Numbered from the stretch's first letter, positions 1 to 5,516 are shown. The stretch: DNA of 5,516 nucleotides from Erysipelotrichaceae bacterium UBA6182 (GCA_002422065.1 DITO01000236.1:1-5516), one strand, 5' to 3'. Program-made: numbers and translations. Notes: generated from the sequence alone by a model not told the origin.

Positions 1-116
1 AAGTAGTTGTGTTGTTTCATTTGGGGTTCATTATCAAGATGAAGACATTTCGTAAGGAGTCATACTCTTTGTGTCTACTAAACTATACTAGCAACAAAAT
101 GTGAAGGGAAATAATC

Positions 117-263
117 ATGCAGATAAATCATTCGCATTACACTGATTTTATTGAAATAATCAAAGTAGTTCTAAAAGTCTATCAAAAAGATACTTCAAAA
201 GGATATATAAAAGAAATCCTGACTAGAACAATTAGGATGATTGAATCCGTCAGTCCAATATAG
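117..263 (+). CDS. Possible 48-residue small protein, unrecognised
   Basis: Seen: an ATG preceded by GAAGGGA (103-109) at a normal spacing of 7 bases, an in-frame stop just upstream (102-104), and an open frame of 48 codons ending in TAG. The protein is soluble-looking and probably largely helical, with a hydrophobic run near residues 11-22 (IEIIKVVLKVY) and a basic second half (GYIKEILTRTIRMIESV). There is no signal peptide, cysteine motif or recognisable helix-turn-helix. A TATACT hexamer at 84-89 could be its -10, but no good -35 accompanies it. It ends 18 bases before the extended -10 that serves the PIN gene, so it is probably not in the same transcript start unit, although read-through is possible because no terminator separates them. 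Function unknown. It could be a genuine small protein, the remnant of a longer helical protein, or a chance ORF; the ribosome binding site is the main argument in favour. Confidence 0.35.
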   Translation: MQINHSHYTDFIEIIKVVLKVYQKDTSKGYIKEILTRTIRMIESVSPI

Positions 264-280
264 ACTCATGAATCAATAAA

Positions 281-289
281 TGCTATAAT
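281..289 (+). promoter_or_regulatory. Extended -10 promoter for the PIN-family gene
   Basis: The sequence TGCTATAAT is a perfect extended -10 (TGn plus TATAAT). No good -35 hexamer sits 16-18 bases upstream, which is usual for extended -10 promoters. Transcription would begin near 296, giving a leader of about 50 bases before the ATG at 348. The same ten bases (ATGCTATAAT) recur in front of hsdR. Confidence 0.65.
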
Positions 290-337
290 AACAACAAAGA
301 ACATAAAGTACAAGAAAATGGTATCAATTCAAAAAAT

Positions 338-341
338 GGGG
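338..341 (+). promoter_or_regulatory. Ribosome binding site deciding the PIN gene start
   Basis: GGGG lies 6 bases before the ATG at 348. The earlier in-frame ATGs at 318 and 336 have only A-rich sequence in front of them with no Shine-Dalgarno match. This favours 348 as the start and places the first beta strand of the PIN fold (VIVFDTN) right at the N-terminus, as is usual for the family. Confidence 0.5.
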
Positions 342-347
342 TATAAA

Positions 348-1721
348 ATGAAAAATATAGTAAAAAAAGTAATTGTTTTCGATACAAATGTTTTACTAGA
401 TTTATACTGTGTCTCAAAGGAAAATGCTGAAGAGTTTATTGATTTTTTTAAAAAGTGTGATTTCGATTTATATATTTCTGAATTTGTGTATAATGAATTT
501 TTAAAAAACTATCAGAATTCAAGAAAAAACACAGGTGGAAGAAACAGGGTTTTCTTATTTAAAAAAGTGTTTGATGATAAATATGATTCAGTCCACAAAA
601 TGATACTAAGCATAAAAGAGAACAACTTATATAAAGGCTATAATTCAAACATAACTCTTGAAACTGAAGAGTTTATTAGCACACTAGAAAAATACAAAAA
701 TAATATTAACAGCGAAATTCAAGAAATAGAAAAGCAAGTTGATTTTGATTATCAGTCTGATGATCCAGTTCTGGAGTTTGTTCAGTACATCACAAGAGTA
801 TTTTCATTTAAAAAATATTCACAGACAGACAAAATACATAATTCTATTATTGCAGAACAAAGATTTAAACTTGGAATAAAACCTGGGTTAACAGATCAAA
901 GCAAAGACAAAGACCCTTTTTCAAAATACAATGATACATTTATTTGGTTAGATCTTTTGGATGTAGCTGTTGATTATGATCAAGTTATATTTCTTGAAAA
1001 TGAAAAAAAGGAAGATTGGTGGGATGTGTCTCAAATAGATTGCGCTGCATCTTTGGTTCGAGACTGGAATGATAAATTTGGAGAAACCAAGTCTTTTAGA
1101 ATGCTTCCATTAGTGTCCTTTTTGTCTGAAAATTATGATTATATAGATAGCGATGCATTATTACAACTAAAAGACCAAACAGAAAAGCTGAATAATGATA
1201 TTGAAAACTTTACGATGTGTAATGAACTTATTCTTGAAAAGATTTCTGATCTAAATATAGAATTTGAAAATCATTTACTTGGTATGACATTGAAATATGG
1301 AACAATCGCAGATATAACTGATGCTGAACCGATAGAGAATCCAATTTTCATTTTTGATGGAGCATCATCTCAATTCGATAGTTTTGACAAAACTCTTACT
1401 GTTGATCTTAAAGTTAAATTTTTATATGAAGCTGATGCTGAAGAATCATATGGTAGAGATTTAGGACCTAGTTATTATAAAATTGGTATTGAAATCATAT
1501 TGGGAGTTGAATTGACATTTGCTGTACTACTAGATAGGGATATAGACTATGAACTAACAGATTTCCATTTCGATTATGAGGATCTAAAATTTGGAATCGA
1601 TATAGTTAAAGATTATAGTGAATGCATATATGATGATGAAGAATTTTGCCCAAGTTGTGGAGAACTAATTACAAATGATAACTATAATATGAATGGAACT
1701 TGTAAAAAATGTAATTCATAA
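348..1721 (+). CDS. PIN-like domain nuclease with C-terminal zinc ribbon
   Basis: A 457-residue protein from the chosen ATG (467 if translation starts at 318). Residue numbers are from 348. The N-terminal ~250 residues resemble the large PIN_8/DUF4935 class of PIN-like nucleases: FDTNVLLDLY opens the fold with catalytic D12, an EF pair supplies E50, YNDTFIWL supplies D196, and the family signature KKEDWW follows at 220-225. PIN domains are metal-dependent RNases, with four acidic residues binding Mg or Mn. The fourth position is odd: from memory, relatives read TDDKKEDWW, whereas this protein reads ENEKKEDWW (217-225), so the usual Asp is Asn flanked by Glu. Residues ~270-310 are charged and helical, possibly coiled coil. 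Residues ~320-425 look beta-rich and acidic and are not a domain I recognise. The C-terminus has CPSC (434-437) and CKKC (452-455), a zinc ribbon likely to bind nucleic acid or protein. The gene has its own promoter and terminator next to a type I restriction locus, suggesting a defence or toxin role (inference). It has no CTC leucine codons, unlike hsdR, so its origin may differ. Confident of the PIN class, unsure of the target. Confidence 0.85.
   Translation: MKNIVKKVIVFDTNVLLDLYCVSKENAEEFIDFFKKCDFDLYISEFVYNEFLKNYQNSRKNTGGRNRVFLFKKVFDDKYDSVHKMILSIKENNLYKGYNSNITLETEEFISTLEKYKNNINSEIQEIEKQVDFDYQSDDPVLEFVQYITRVFSFKKYSQTDKIHNSIIAEQRFKLGIKPGLTDQSKDKDPFSKYNDTFIWLDLLDVAVDYDQVIFLENEKKEDWWDVSQIDCAASLVRDWNDKFGETKSFRMLPLVSFLSENYDYIDSDALLQLKDQTEKLNNDIENFTMCNELILEKISDLNIEFENHLLGMTLKYGTIADITDAEPIENPIFIFDGASSQFDSFDKTLTVDLKVKFLYEADAEESYGRDLGPSYYKIGIEIILGVELTFAVLLDRDIDYELTDFHFDYEDLKFGIDIVKDYSECIYDDEEFCPSCGELITNDNYNMNGTCKKCNS
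1683..1688 (+). promoter_or_regulatory. Possible internal -10 within the 3' end of the PIN gene
   Basis: TATAAT occurs inside the coding sequence 31 bases before the stop codon. Transcription from it would start near 1695 and give an RNA of about 130 bases ending at the terminator at 1825. There is no TG extension, and the nearest -35-like hexamer (TTGTGG, 1655-1660) is 22 bases away, which is too far. In AT-rich coding DNA such hexamers are common by chance, so this is weak support only. Confidence 0.2.
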
Positions 1722-1825
1722 CTGAATCCCCCTTTTTTGGTTGAAATCTGTAGAGTAGGGTACCGCGTACGGGCTACCACTGTTTGCCGAGTAAGTCTAT
1801 CTCACACAAGAGATAGACTTTTTTT
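1722..1825 (+). ncRNA. Candidate structured RNA or structured 3' UTR after the PIN gene
   Basis: Right after the PIN stop codon comes a stretch unlike its surroundings: 23 of the 40 bases at 1751-1790 are G or C in otherwise AT-rich DNA. It can fold. GTAG (1755-1758) pairs with CTAC (1774-1777), enclosing GTAC (1760-1763) paired with GTAC (1767-1770) around a CGC loop. An alternative pairing uses CGG (1770-1772) with CCG (1787-1789). A CCCCC run (1728-1732) could pair with either GGG run (1758-1760 or 1771-1773). The 3' end is a textbook terminator, so the RNA end is well defined while the 5' end is not. No convincing protein is encoded here. It may simply be the structured 3' UTR of the PIN mRNA; it could also be an independent small RNA, for example one that controls or is bound by the zinc-ribbon PIN protein. 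It matches no RNA family I recognise and lacks the tandem repeats of type III antitoxins. Confidence 0.3.
1793..1825 (+). terminator. Strong intrinsic terminator
   Basis: A perfect 11-base-pair stem (1793-1803 with 1810-1820), a six-base loop ACACAA and an immediate T-run (stem-end TT plus TTTTT to 1825). It acts on + strand transcription and closes the PIN transcript or the candidate RNA before hsdR. There is no matching A-run on the left side, so it should not terminate in the other direction. It means hsdR must have its own promoter. Confidence 0.92.
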
Positions 1826-2080
1826 GTCTTTGTTAGGCTGTAAAGTGAATGAAAATCCAAATGGTTTAATTGTCTCTAGAAGTTCAAAAAATTCTTATTT
1901 TAAAAGCGAGATTCGACATCTTTTTAGCCATTTTGGGTCTAAGCTCGTGTTTGTAGAAAACTTATATGCACATAAGGAATTTTTGATTAGCATCCTATAA
2001 ATCCAAATCAGTTTCAAAAAAAGAGCAAAAAACATTAATTTATCTACACATAAGTTTTGGGTAGAACTCTCATTTTAGGT

Positions 2081-2105
2081 GTGGTACGCTGTGGTAGACG
2101 TGGTA
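2081..2105 (+). repeat. Three tandem GTGGTA repeats upstream of hsdR
   Basis: GTGGTA occurs at 2081-2086, 2091-2096 and 2100-2105, so starts are 10 and 9 bases apart, about one helical turn, placing the copies on the same face of the DNA. They lie roughly 70-100 bases upstream of the hsdR -10. This is the arrangement expected of a multi-site protein binding region, such as an activator or repressor array. No regulator is encoded in the window. The intervening bases (CGCT, GAC) are not conserved. Confidence 0.5.
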
Positions 2106-2175
2106 ATAATCGTGAATTTCAATGATATTGCTTTTATAAAATACACGATAGCCAGTTTCTTAACAATCGTAATTA

Positions 2176-2184
2176 TGCTATAAT
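2176..2184 (+). promoter_or_regulatory. Extended -10 promoter for the hsdR-hsdM operon
   Basis: TGCTATAAT is a perfect extended -10 element. The -35 region is poor: a TTTCTT at 2156-2161 has the right 17-base spacing, while the better TTAACA at 2160-2165 is only 13 bases away. Transcription would begin near 2191, leaving a leader of about 22 bases that still includes the ribosome binding site. ATCGT words at 2109-2170 surround the promoter and could be operator sites. Confidence 0.7.
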
Positions 2185-2197
2185 TAAGAAAATACTT

Positions 2198-2205
2198 AAA
2201 GGGGG
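2198..2205 (+). promoter_or_regulatory. Ribosome binding site for the TTG start of hsdR
   Basis: AAAGGGGG sits 7 bases before TTG at 2213. No ATG or GTG is better placed, and the next in-frame ATG is at codon 14 with no Shine-Dalgarno match. The site closely matches the AAGGGGG before hsdM, supporting the TTG as the true start. Confidence 0.75.
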
Positions 2206-2212
2206 AAACACC

Positions 2213-4954
2213 TTGAATTTTATACAGTCAGAAGCTGTTTTAGAAAACAGTATGTTACAAACACTTCTTGATCTTGGTTATGAACAAGTTTCGATTCCAG
2301 ATGAAGGAACGTTATTTTCCAATTTTAAGCATCAAATTTCACTCCATAATCTTACAAAACATCTCAATAATACACCTTTAACTGAAAACGAATTCGATAG
2401 ACTCATGATTTCATTAGGCGGGAAAGGTGTTTTTAATAGCGCTTATAACCTTAGACAACTGCAACCACTCACTAGAGATGATGGAACTCAAACTTATATT
2501 GAGTTAATCAATCAAAACGAATGGTGCAAAAACAGATTTCAAGTTACTAATCAAATCACAGTCAATGCTAGAAGAGTTAACCGCTATGATGTGACAATCT
2601 TGATCAACGGGATACCTTTGGTTCAAATAGAACTTAAGAAGCGCGGAATGCAACTTAAACAAGCATTCAATCAAGTTAATAGATATAAATCGGAATCTTA
2701 TACTGGACTCTTTAAGTATGTACAGATTTTCATCATTTCAAATGGTGTTGATACTAAATACATTTCAAACGATGAAACAAAATTAAACTACAATTTTGCA
2801 TTTTTTTGGACAGATGAAGCTAATAACAGAATTAACAACTTAAGCGAATTTACGAAATCGTTCTTAACCCCCTGTCACATTTCAAAAGTCATTTCAAGAT
2901 ACATGGTTGTCAACCAAACAGAGAAAAAAATGATGGTCATGAGACCCTATCAAATCTATGCTGTTGAAAAATTAGTTGAAAGGGCAACTGAAACCCGAAA
3001 CAACGGTTACGTTTGGCATGCTACGGGTTCGGGTAAAACCTTGACCTCGTTTAAACTTTCTCAAATTCTATCCACTCAACCTGATATCACAAAGGTTATT
3101 TTCTTGGTTGACCGAAAAGATTTGGATGCTCAAACACTCTCGGAATTTAATAAGTTTGAACCCGATAGTGTAGATATGACAAGCAGTACATACAAACTCA
3201 TTGCCCAACTCAAAGACACAACGAAACGTTTACTCATAACCACCATTCAAAAGATGAATAATGCCATCAAGAATCCTAGGTATGCAGAGTATATGGAAGC
3301 ATACACAAATGAGAGAGTAATATTCATTATTGATGAGTGTCATCGCAGCCAATTTGGTGAGATGCACAAAGAAATCAAGAAACATTTCAAGCAAGCACAA
3401 TATTTTGGCTTTACGGGCACACCCATATTTCAAGAAAATGCTGGGAATGGATTAGCTACAGGTAACCTATTTGGAAAACAAGTTCATACCTACATGATCA
3501 AAGACGGTATCAATGATAACAATATACTCGGGTTCAAAGTGGATTACATCAAAACATTCTCAATAAACGCAAATATAACCGATGATGATGTAGAAGCCAT
3601 AGATACTAAAGAGGTACTAGAATCTGATCAACGAGTAGATAGCATAGTTGATAAAATTATTCAAATTCATCCAATCAAAACACACCAAAAAGAATATAAT
3701 GCCATCTTTGCTACATCAGGAATTCCCATGGCAATGAAATATTACCGCTCATTCAAATCTAAAAATCATAATCTAGTTGTAACGACCATTTTTACTTACA
3801 CTCCGAATGAAGATACAGAAGAAAAAGATGAACTCTCTAGAGATATGTTAGAGGGTGTAATCAAAGATTATAATGAACAGTTTAAGACAAATTACTCAAC
3901 AGATACTTATGCAAGTTACTTCACAGATATGTCTAAGAGATTCAAAAACAAAGAAATCGACATCATGATTGTTGTTGATATGTTTTTGACTGGATTTGAT
4001 TCAAAACTCTTGAATACTCTTTATGTTGATAAGAAACTCAAGATGCACAATTTGATTCAAGCTTTTTCTAGGACCAATCGAATTCATACAGAAAAGAAAC
4101 AATTTGGCAATATCGTTTCATTCCTAACAAGAAAACAAGATGTTGAAGAAGCTATCTACGTCTATAGTGATTCTGATAGTACGGATGTTGTCTTACTTAA
4201 ACCATACCAAGAGTATGCCGATAGAGCTAGAAGACAAGTTCAGTATCTTAAGACCATTGTCCCAAATGTTCAGCATGTAGATAAGCTTGAAGGCGAATCG
4301 ATGCAACGAGATTTCATCGAGGCGTTTAAAGCATTGGTTAGAACGATTACTACGCTCAAAAACTTTTTAGAATTTAGATTTATTGAAGAAGAAATAGGTA
4401 TTTCCGAACAAGAGTATCTAGATTACCGATCTAAATATTTAGATCTTAATAGACACGTTTCCCAATTAGATAAGGTATCTATTTTAGCAGACATCAGCTT
4501 TGATATTGAGTTATTATCAACAGATATCATTGATGTAGATTACATTTTGAACCTTCTCAAGAACGTTAACTATGAAAACGATATTCAAAAACAAGTTGAT
4601 ATCCAAAAAGTTAGAAAGGTTTTGGATCAAAACGATACAGAAGCACTTCACAGTAAGATTGAACTCTTAAGAAAATTTATTGACCGTATTGTTCCGTCTA
4701 TAACAAATTATGATAATGTAGAAGAAAAATATGAAGAGTTTGTTGAAAAAGAGAAAGAGCATGTCATTTTTGAGATGAGTAACAACCTTGAGATAGGAGC
4801 AATGATTATCAAAGAAATGATTAGTGAATATCAGTTTACGAGTGTTATGCCAAACGATTTAATTAGAACTAATGTTAAAGGAAAGCTATTGGAAAAAAAT
4901 AAAAAAATGAACATGTTAAGAGAATTCATCTGCGAAGTCTCTGAAGTGTATTAA
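2213..4954 (+). CDS. hsdR: Type I restriction enzyme subunit R (HsdR)
   Basis: A 913-residue DNA translocase and endonuclease subunit; in the R-M-S complex it pulls DNA past the bound enzyme using ATP and cuts unmethylated DNA. Domains in order: N-terminal PD-(D/E)xK nuclease with D126 (RYDVTI), E140 and K142 (QIELKKR), followed by QxxxY (Q154-Y158), which is the type I HsdR nuclease signature; then a superfamily 2 helicase motor with Walker A ATGSGKT (270-276), the DECH box (374-377), FTGTP (400-404), FLTGFDSKLLNTLYVDK (591-607) and the arginine-finger motif QAFSRTNR (616-623); then a helical C-terminal region (about 690-913) that in relatives docks onto HsdM. All catalytic residues are present, so it should be active. 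It is somewhat shorter than E. coli EcoR124I HsdR (about 1040 residues) and appears intact. It starts with TTG behind a strong ribosome binding site, has its own promoter, and is followed after 11 bases by hsdM. It uses CTC leucine codons at least 12 times, like hsdM and unlike the PIN gene. Confidence 0.97.
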   Translation: MNFIQSEAVLENSMLQTLLDLGYEQVSIPDEGTLFSNFKHQISLHNLTKHLNNTPLTENEFDRLMISLGGKGVFNSAYNLRQLQPLTRDDGTQTYIELINQNEWCKNRFQVTNQITVNARRVNRYDVTILINGIPLVQIELKKRGMQLKQAFNQVNRYKSESYTGLFKYVQIFIISNGVDTKYISNDETKLNYNFAFFWTDEANNRINNLSEFTKSFLTPCHISKVISRYMVVNQTEKKMMVMRPYQIYAVEKLVERATETRNNGYVWHATGSGKTLTSFKLSQILSTQPDITKVIFLVDRKDLDAQTLSEFNKFEPDSVDMTSSTYKLIAQLKDTTKRLLITTIQKMNNAIKNPRYAEYMEAYTNERVIFIIDECHRSQFGEMHKEIKKHFKQAQYFGFTGTPIFQENAGNGLATGNLFGKQVHTYMIKDGINDNNILGFKVDYIKTFSINANITDDDVEAIDTKEVLESDQRVDSIVDKIIQIHPIKTHQKEYNAIFATSGIPMAMKYYRSFKSKNHNLVVTTIFTYTPNEDTEEKDELSRDMLEGVIKDYNEQFKTNYSTDTYASYFTDMSKRFKNKEIDIMIVVDMFLTGFDSKLLNTLYVDKKLKMHNLIQAFSRTNRIHTEKKQFGNIVSFLTRKQDVEEAIYVYSDSDSTDVVLLKPYQEYADRARRQVQYLKTIVPNVQHVDKLEGESMQRDFIEAFKALVRTITTLKNFLEFRFIEEEIGISEQEYLDYRSKYLDLNRHVSQLDKVSILADISFDIELLSTDIIDVDYILNLLKNVNYENDIQKQVDIQKVRKVLDQNDTEALHSKIELLRKFIDRIVPSITNYDNVEEKYEEFVEKEKEHVIFEMSNNLEIGAMIIKEMISEYQFTSVMPNDLIRTNVKGKLLEKNKKMNMLREFICEVSEVY

Positions 4955-4959
4955 GGGGG
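4953..4959 (+). promoter_or_regulatory. Ribosome binding site of hsdM overlapping the hsdR stop
   Basis: AAGGGGG begins within the TAA stop of hsdR and ends 6 bases before the hsdM ATG at 4966. Ribosomes finishing hsdR therefore arrive at this site, which favours coupled translation of the two subunits. Confidence 0.75.
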
Positions 4960-4965
4960 TTTAAA

Positions 4966-5516
4966 ATGACTAAACAAGCACAACAACAATCACAACTCCA
5001 TAAACAACTTTGGGCAATCGCAAACGATCTTAGAGGCAATATGGATGCATCAGAGTTTAAAAACTATATTTTAGGCATTATCTTCTATAGATACTTAAGT
5101 GAAAACCTAGAAAGAGTTATCGAAAAAGATTATTTAAGTGAAGATGCGATTTCATATGAAGAGGCATGGAGAAAACCAGAATACAAGAATGTTTTAATTC
5201 AAGAACTCACAGAAAACAGCGATATTGGGTACTTAATCGAGCCTGAATTCCTATTTTCAAAAATGGTTCAACTTATCAAAGTTGGTAAATTCGATATTTC
5301 TGTATTGAGCAAAGCTATCAATAGTCTTGGGGAATCCACAATTGGTCATTCATCACAAGATGACTTCGAAGGTTTATTCGATGATATGGATCTTAATTCA
5401 TCTAGACTTGGTCGCGGTGAAAAAGAGCGCACAGCACTCATTAGTAAAATCATGCTTAAGATAAATGAGATTGATTTCATGCATGAGGATGCTGAAATTG
5501 ATGTTTTAGGTGATGC
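4966..5516 (+). CDS. hsdM: Type I restriction-modification methyltransferase subunit M (HsdM), N-terminal part
   Basis: The first 183 codons of hsdM; the window ends inside the gene. The product is the S-adenosylmethionine-dependent adenine methyltransferase subunit that, with the specificity subunit HsdS, protects host DNA and forms the core of the restriction complex. What is visible is the helical HsdM N-terminal domain: LWAIANDLRGNMDASEFKNY (residues 15-34), then an ILGIIFYRYLSE helix, with the region ending at EIDVLGD, which in the family leads into the AYEYLI segment before the catalytic fold. The SAM-binding and NPPF/Y catalytic motifs lie beyond the window and cannot be checked. The N-terminus is glutamine-rich (QAQQQSQ). 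It starts with ATG behind a strong site 11 bases after hsdR and is co-transcribed with it. A complete protein of about 500 residues would be expected, followed or accompanied by hsdS. Confidence 0.96.
   Translation, partial: MTKQAQQQSQLHKQLWAIANDLRGNMDASEFKNYILGIIFYRYLSENLERVIEKDYLSEDAISYEEAWRKPEYKNVLIQELTENSDIGYLIEPEFLFSKMVQLIKVGKFDISVLSKAINSLGESTIGHSSQDDFEGLFDDMDLNSSRLGRGEKERTALISKIMLKINEIDFMHEDAEIDVLGD

Larger units (their letters stand above)
1826..2212. other. Gene-free spacer between terminator and hsdR
   Basis: About 390 bases with no supportable gene. The left part (1826-2040) is AT-rich with scattered short frames. The longest begins at a GTG at 1845 and ends at 2000 (51 codons), with only a weak AGG upstream and a composition unlike a real protein, so it may be a decayed remnant. 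The right part holds a degenerate 14-base repeat (1963-1976 and 2041-2054, 12 of 14 matching), three GTGGTA copies (2081-2105), ATCGT words in both orientations (2109-2113, 2145-2149 inverted, 2166-2170) and the hsdR promoter. The layout suggests an hsdR control region joined to leftover sequence. Confidence 0.6.

Noticed and set aside
2..55. Open frame entering from the left edge and ending at TAA 53-55 (…FGVHYQDEDIS)
   Set aside because: Only 17 codons are visible; they match nothing I recognise, so it cannot be told from a chance frame. It may be the tail of an upstream gene.
54..70. Seven-base-pair hairpin with a CAT loop just after that stop
   Set aside because: The stem is short with a G-T pair, and only three T follow within the stem itself with no U-tract, so it is not a credible terminator.
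1724..1732. GAATCCCCC resembling a tRNA T-arm end, which could mark an integration site
   Set aside because: No acceptor stem, no matching GGTTC half and no CCA-adjacent sequence are present, so there is no tRNA or credible attachment site.
1749..1774. Resemblance to the 3' part of 5S rRNA (AGAGTAGG followed by a GC-rich stretch)
   Set aside because: Only about eight to ten bases agree and the rest of the 5S sequence and its closing stem are absent.
1737..2000. Open frame of 87 codons starting at a TTG between the PIN gene and hsdR
   Set aside because: It runs straight through the strong terminator hairpin and the GC-rich structured stretch, has no ribosome binding site, and its sequence shows no domain or protein-like pattern. 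The later GTG at 1845 in the same frame is also poorly supported.
1722..2212. Type III toxin-antitoxin repeats, CRISPR array or retron RNA in the intergenic region
   Set aside because: There are no regularly spaced long repeats, no spacers and no reverse transcriptase gene in the window.
3230..3433. Minus-strand open frame of 67 codons inside hsdR
   Set aside because: It lies wholly opposite conserved helicase motifs of hsdR (including the DECH box) and has no independent sign of being coding.

Overview
The window looks like chromosomal accessory DNA from a low-GC Gram-positive or Mollicutes-type bacterium. Reasons: AT-rich coding sequence, purine-rich AAGGGGG ribosome binding sites, extended -10 promoters of the form TGCTATAAT, a TTG start, and the standard genetic code (every Trp in the large genes is TGG, so this is not a UGA=Trp mycoplasma). 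An Acholeplasma-like or Erysipelotrichia-like source would fit, but the sequence alone does not settle it.

Layout, all on the + strand. 1-116: no supportable gene, although an open frame enters from the left and stops at 53-55. 117-263: a possible 48-residue small protein with a good ribosome binding site. 281-289: an extended -10 promoter. 348-1721: a large PIN-family nuclease-like protein (PIN_8/DUF4935-like) with an unrecognised middle and beta-rich region and a C-terminal zinc ribbon. 1722-1825: a short GC-rich, hairpin-forming stretch ending in a very clear intrinsic terminator, either the 3' UTR of the PIN gene or a separate small structured RNA. 1826-2212: a gene-free spacer with a triple GTGGTA repeat, repeated ATCGT words and the hsdR promoter. 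2213-4954: hsdR, the restriction/translocase subunit of a type I restriction-modification system. 4966-5516 (cut by the window end): hsdM, the methyltransferase subunit, 11 bases after hsdR and clearly in the same operon. hsdS, expected in such a locus, must lie outside the window if it exists.

Together this is part of a defence locus. HsdR and HsdM form the type I enzyme: HsdM with HsdS methylates and recognises DNA, and HsdR translocates and cuts unmethylated DNA. The PIN protein has its own promoter and terminator and a different codon preference (no CTC leucine codons, against at least a dozen in hsdR), so it is a separately transcribed and probably separately acquired neighbour. By analogy with RNases carried inside type I loci (PrrC), it could be a second-line effector, but that is inference. 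The points most worth a second look are the altered fourth acidic motif of the PIN site (ENE where relatives have TDD), the GC-rich RNA candidate after it, and the GTGGTA repeats upstream of hsdR whose complement occurs in that RNA candidate.
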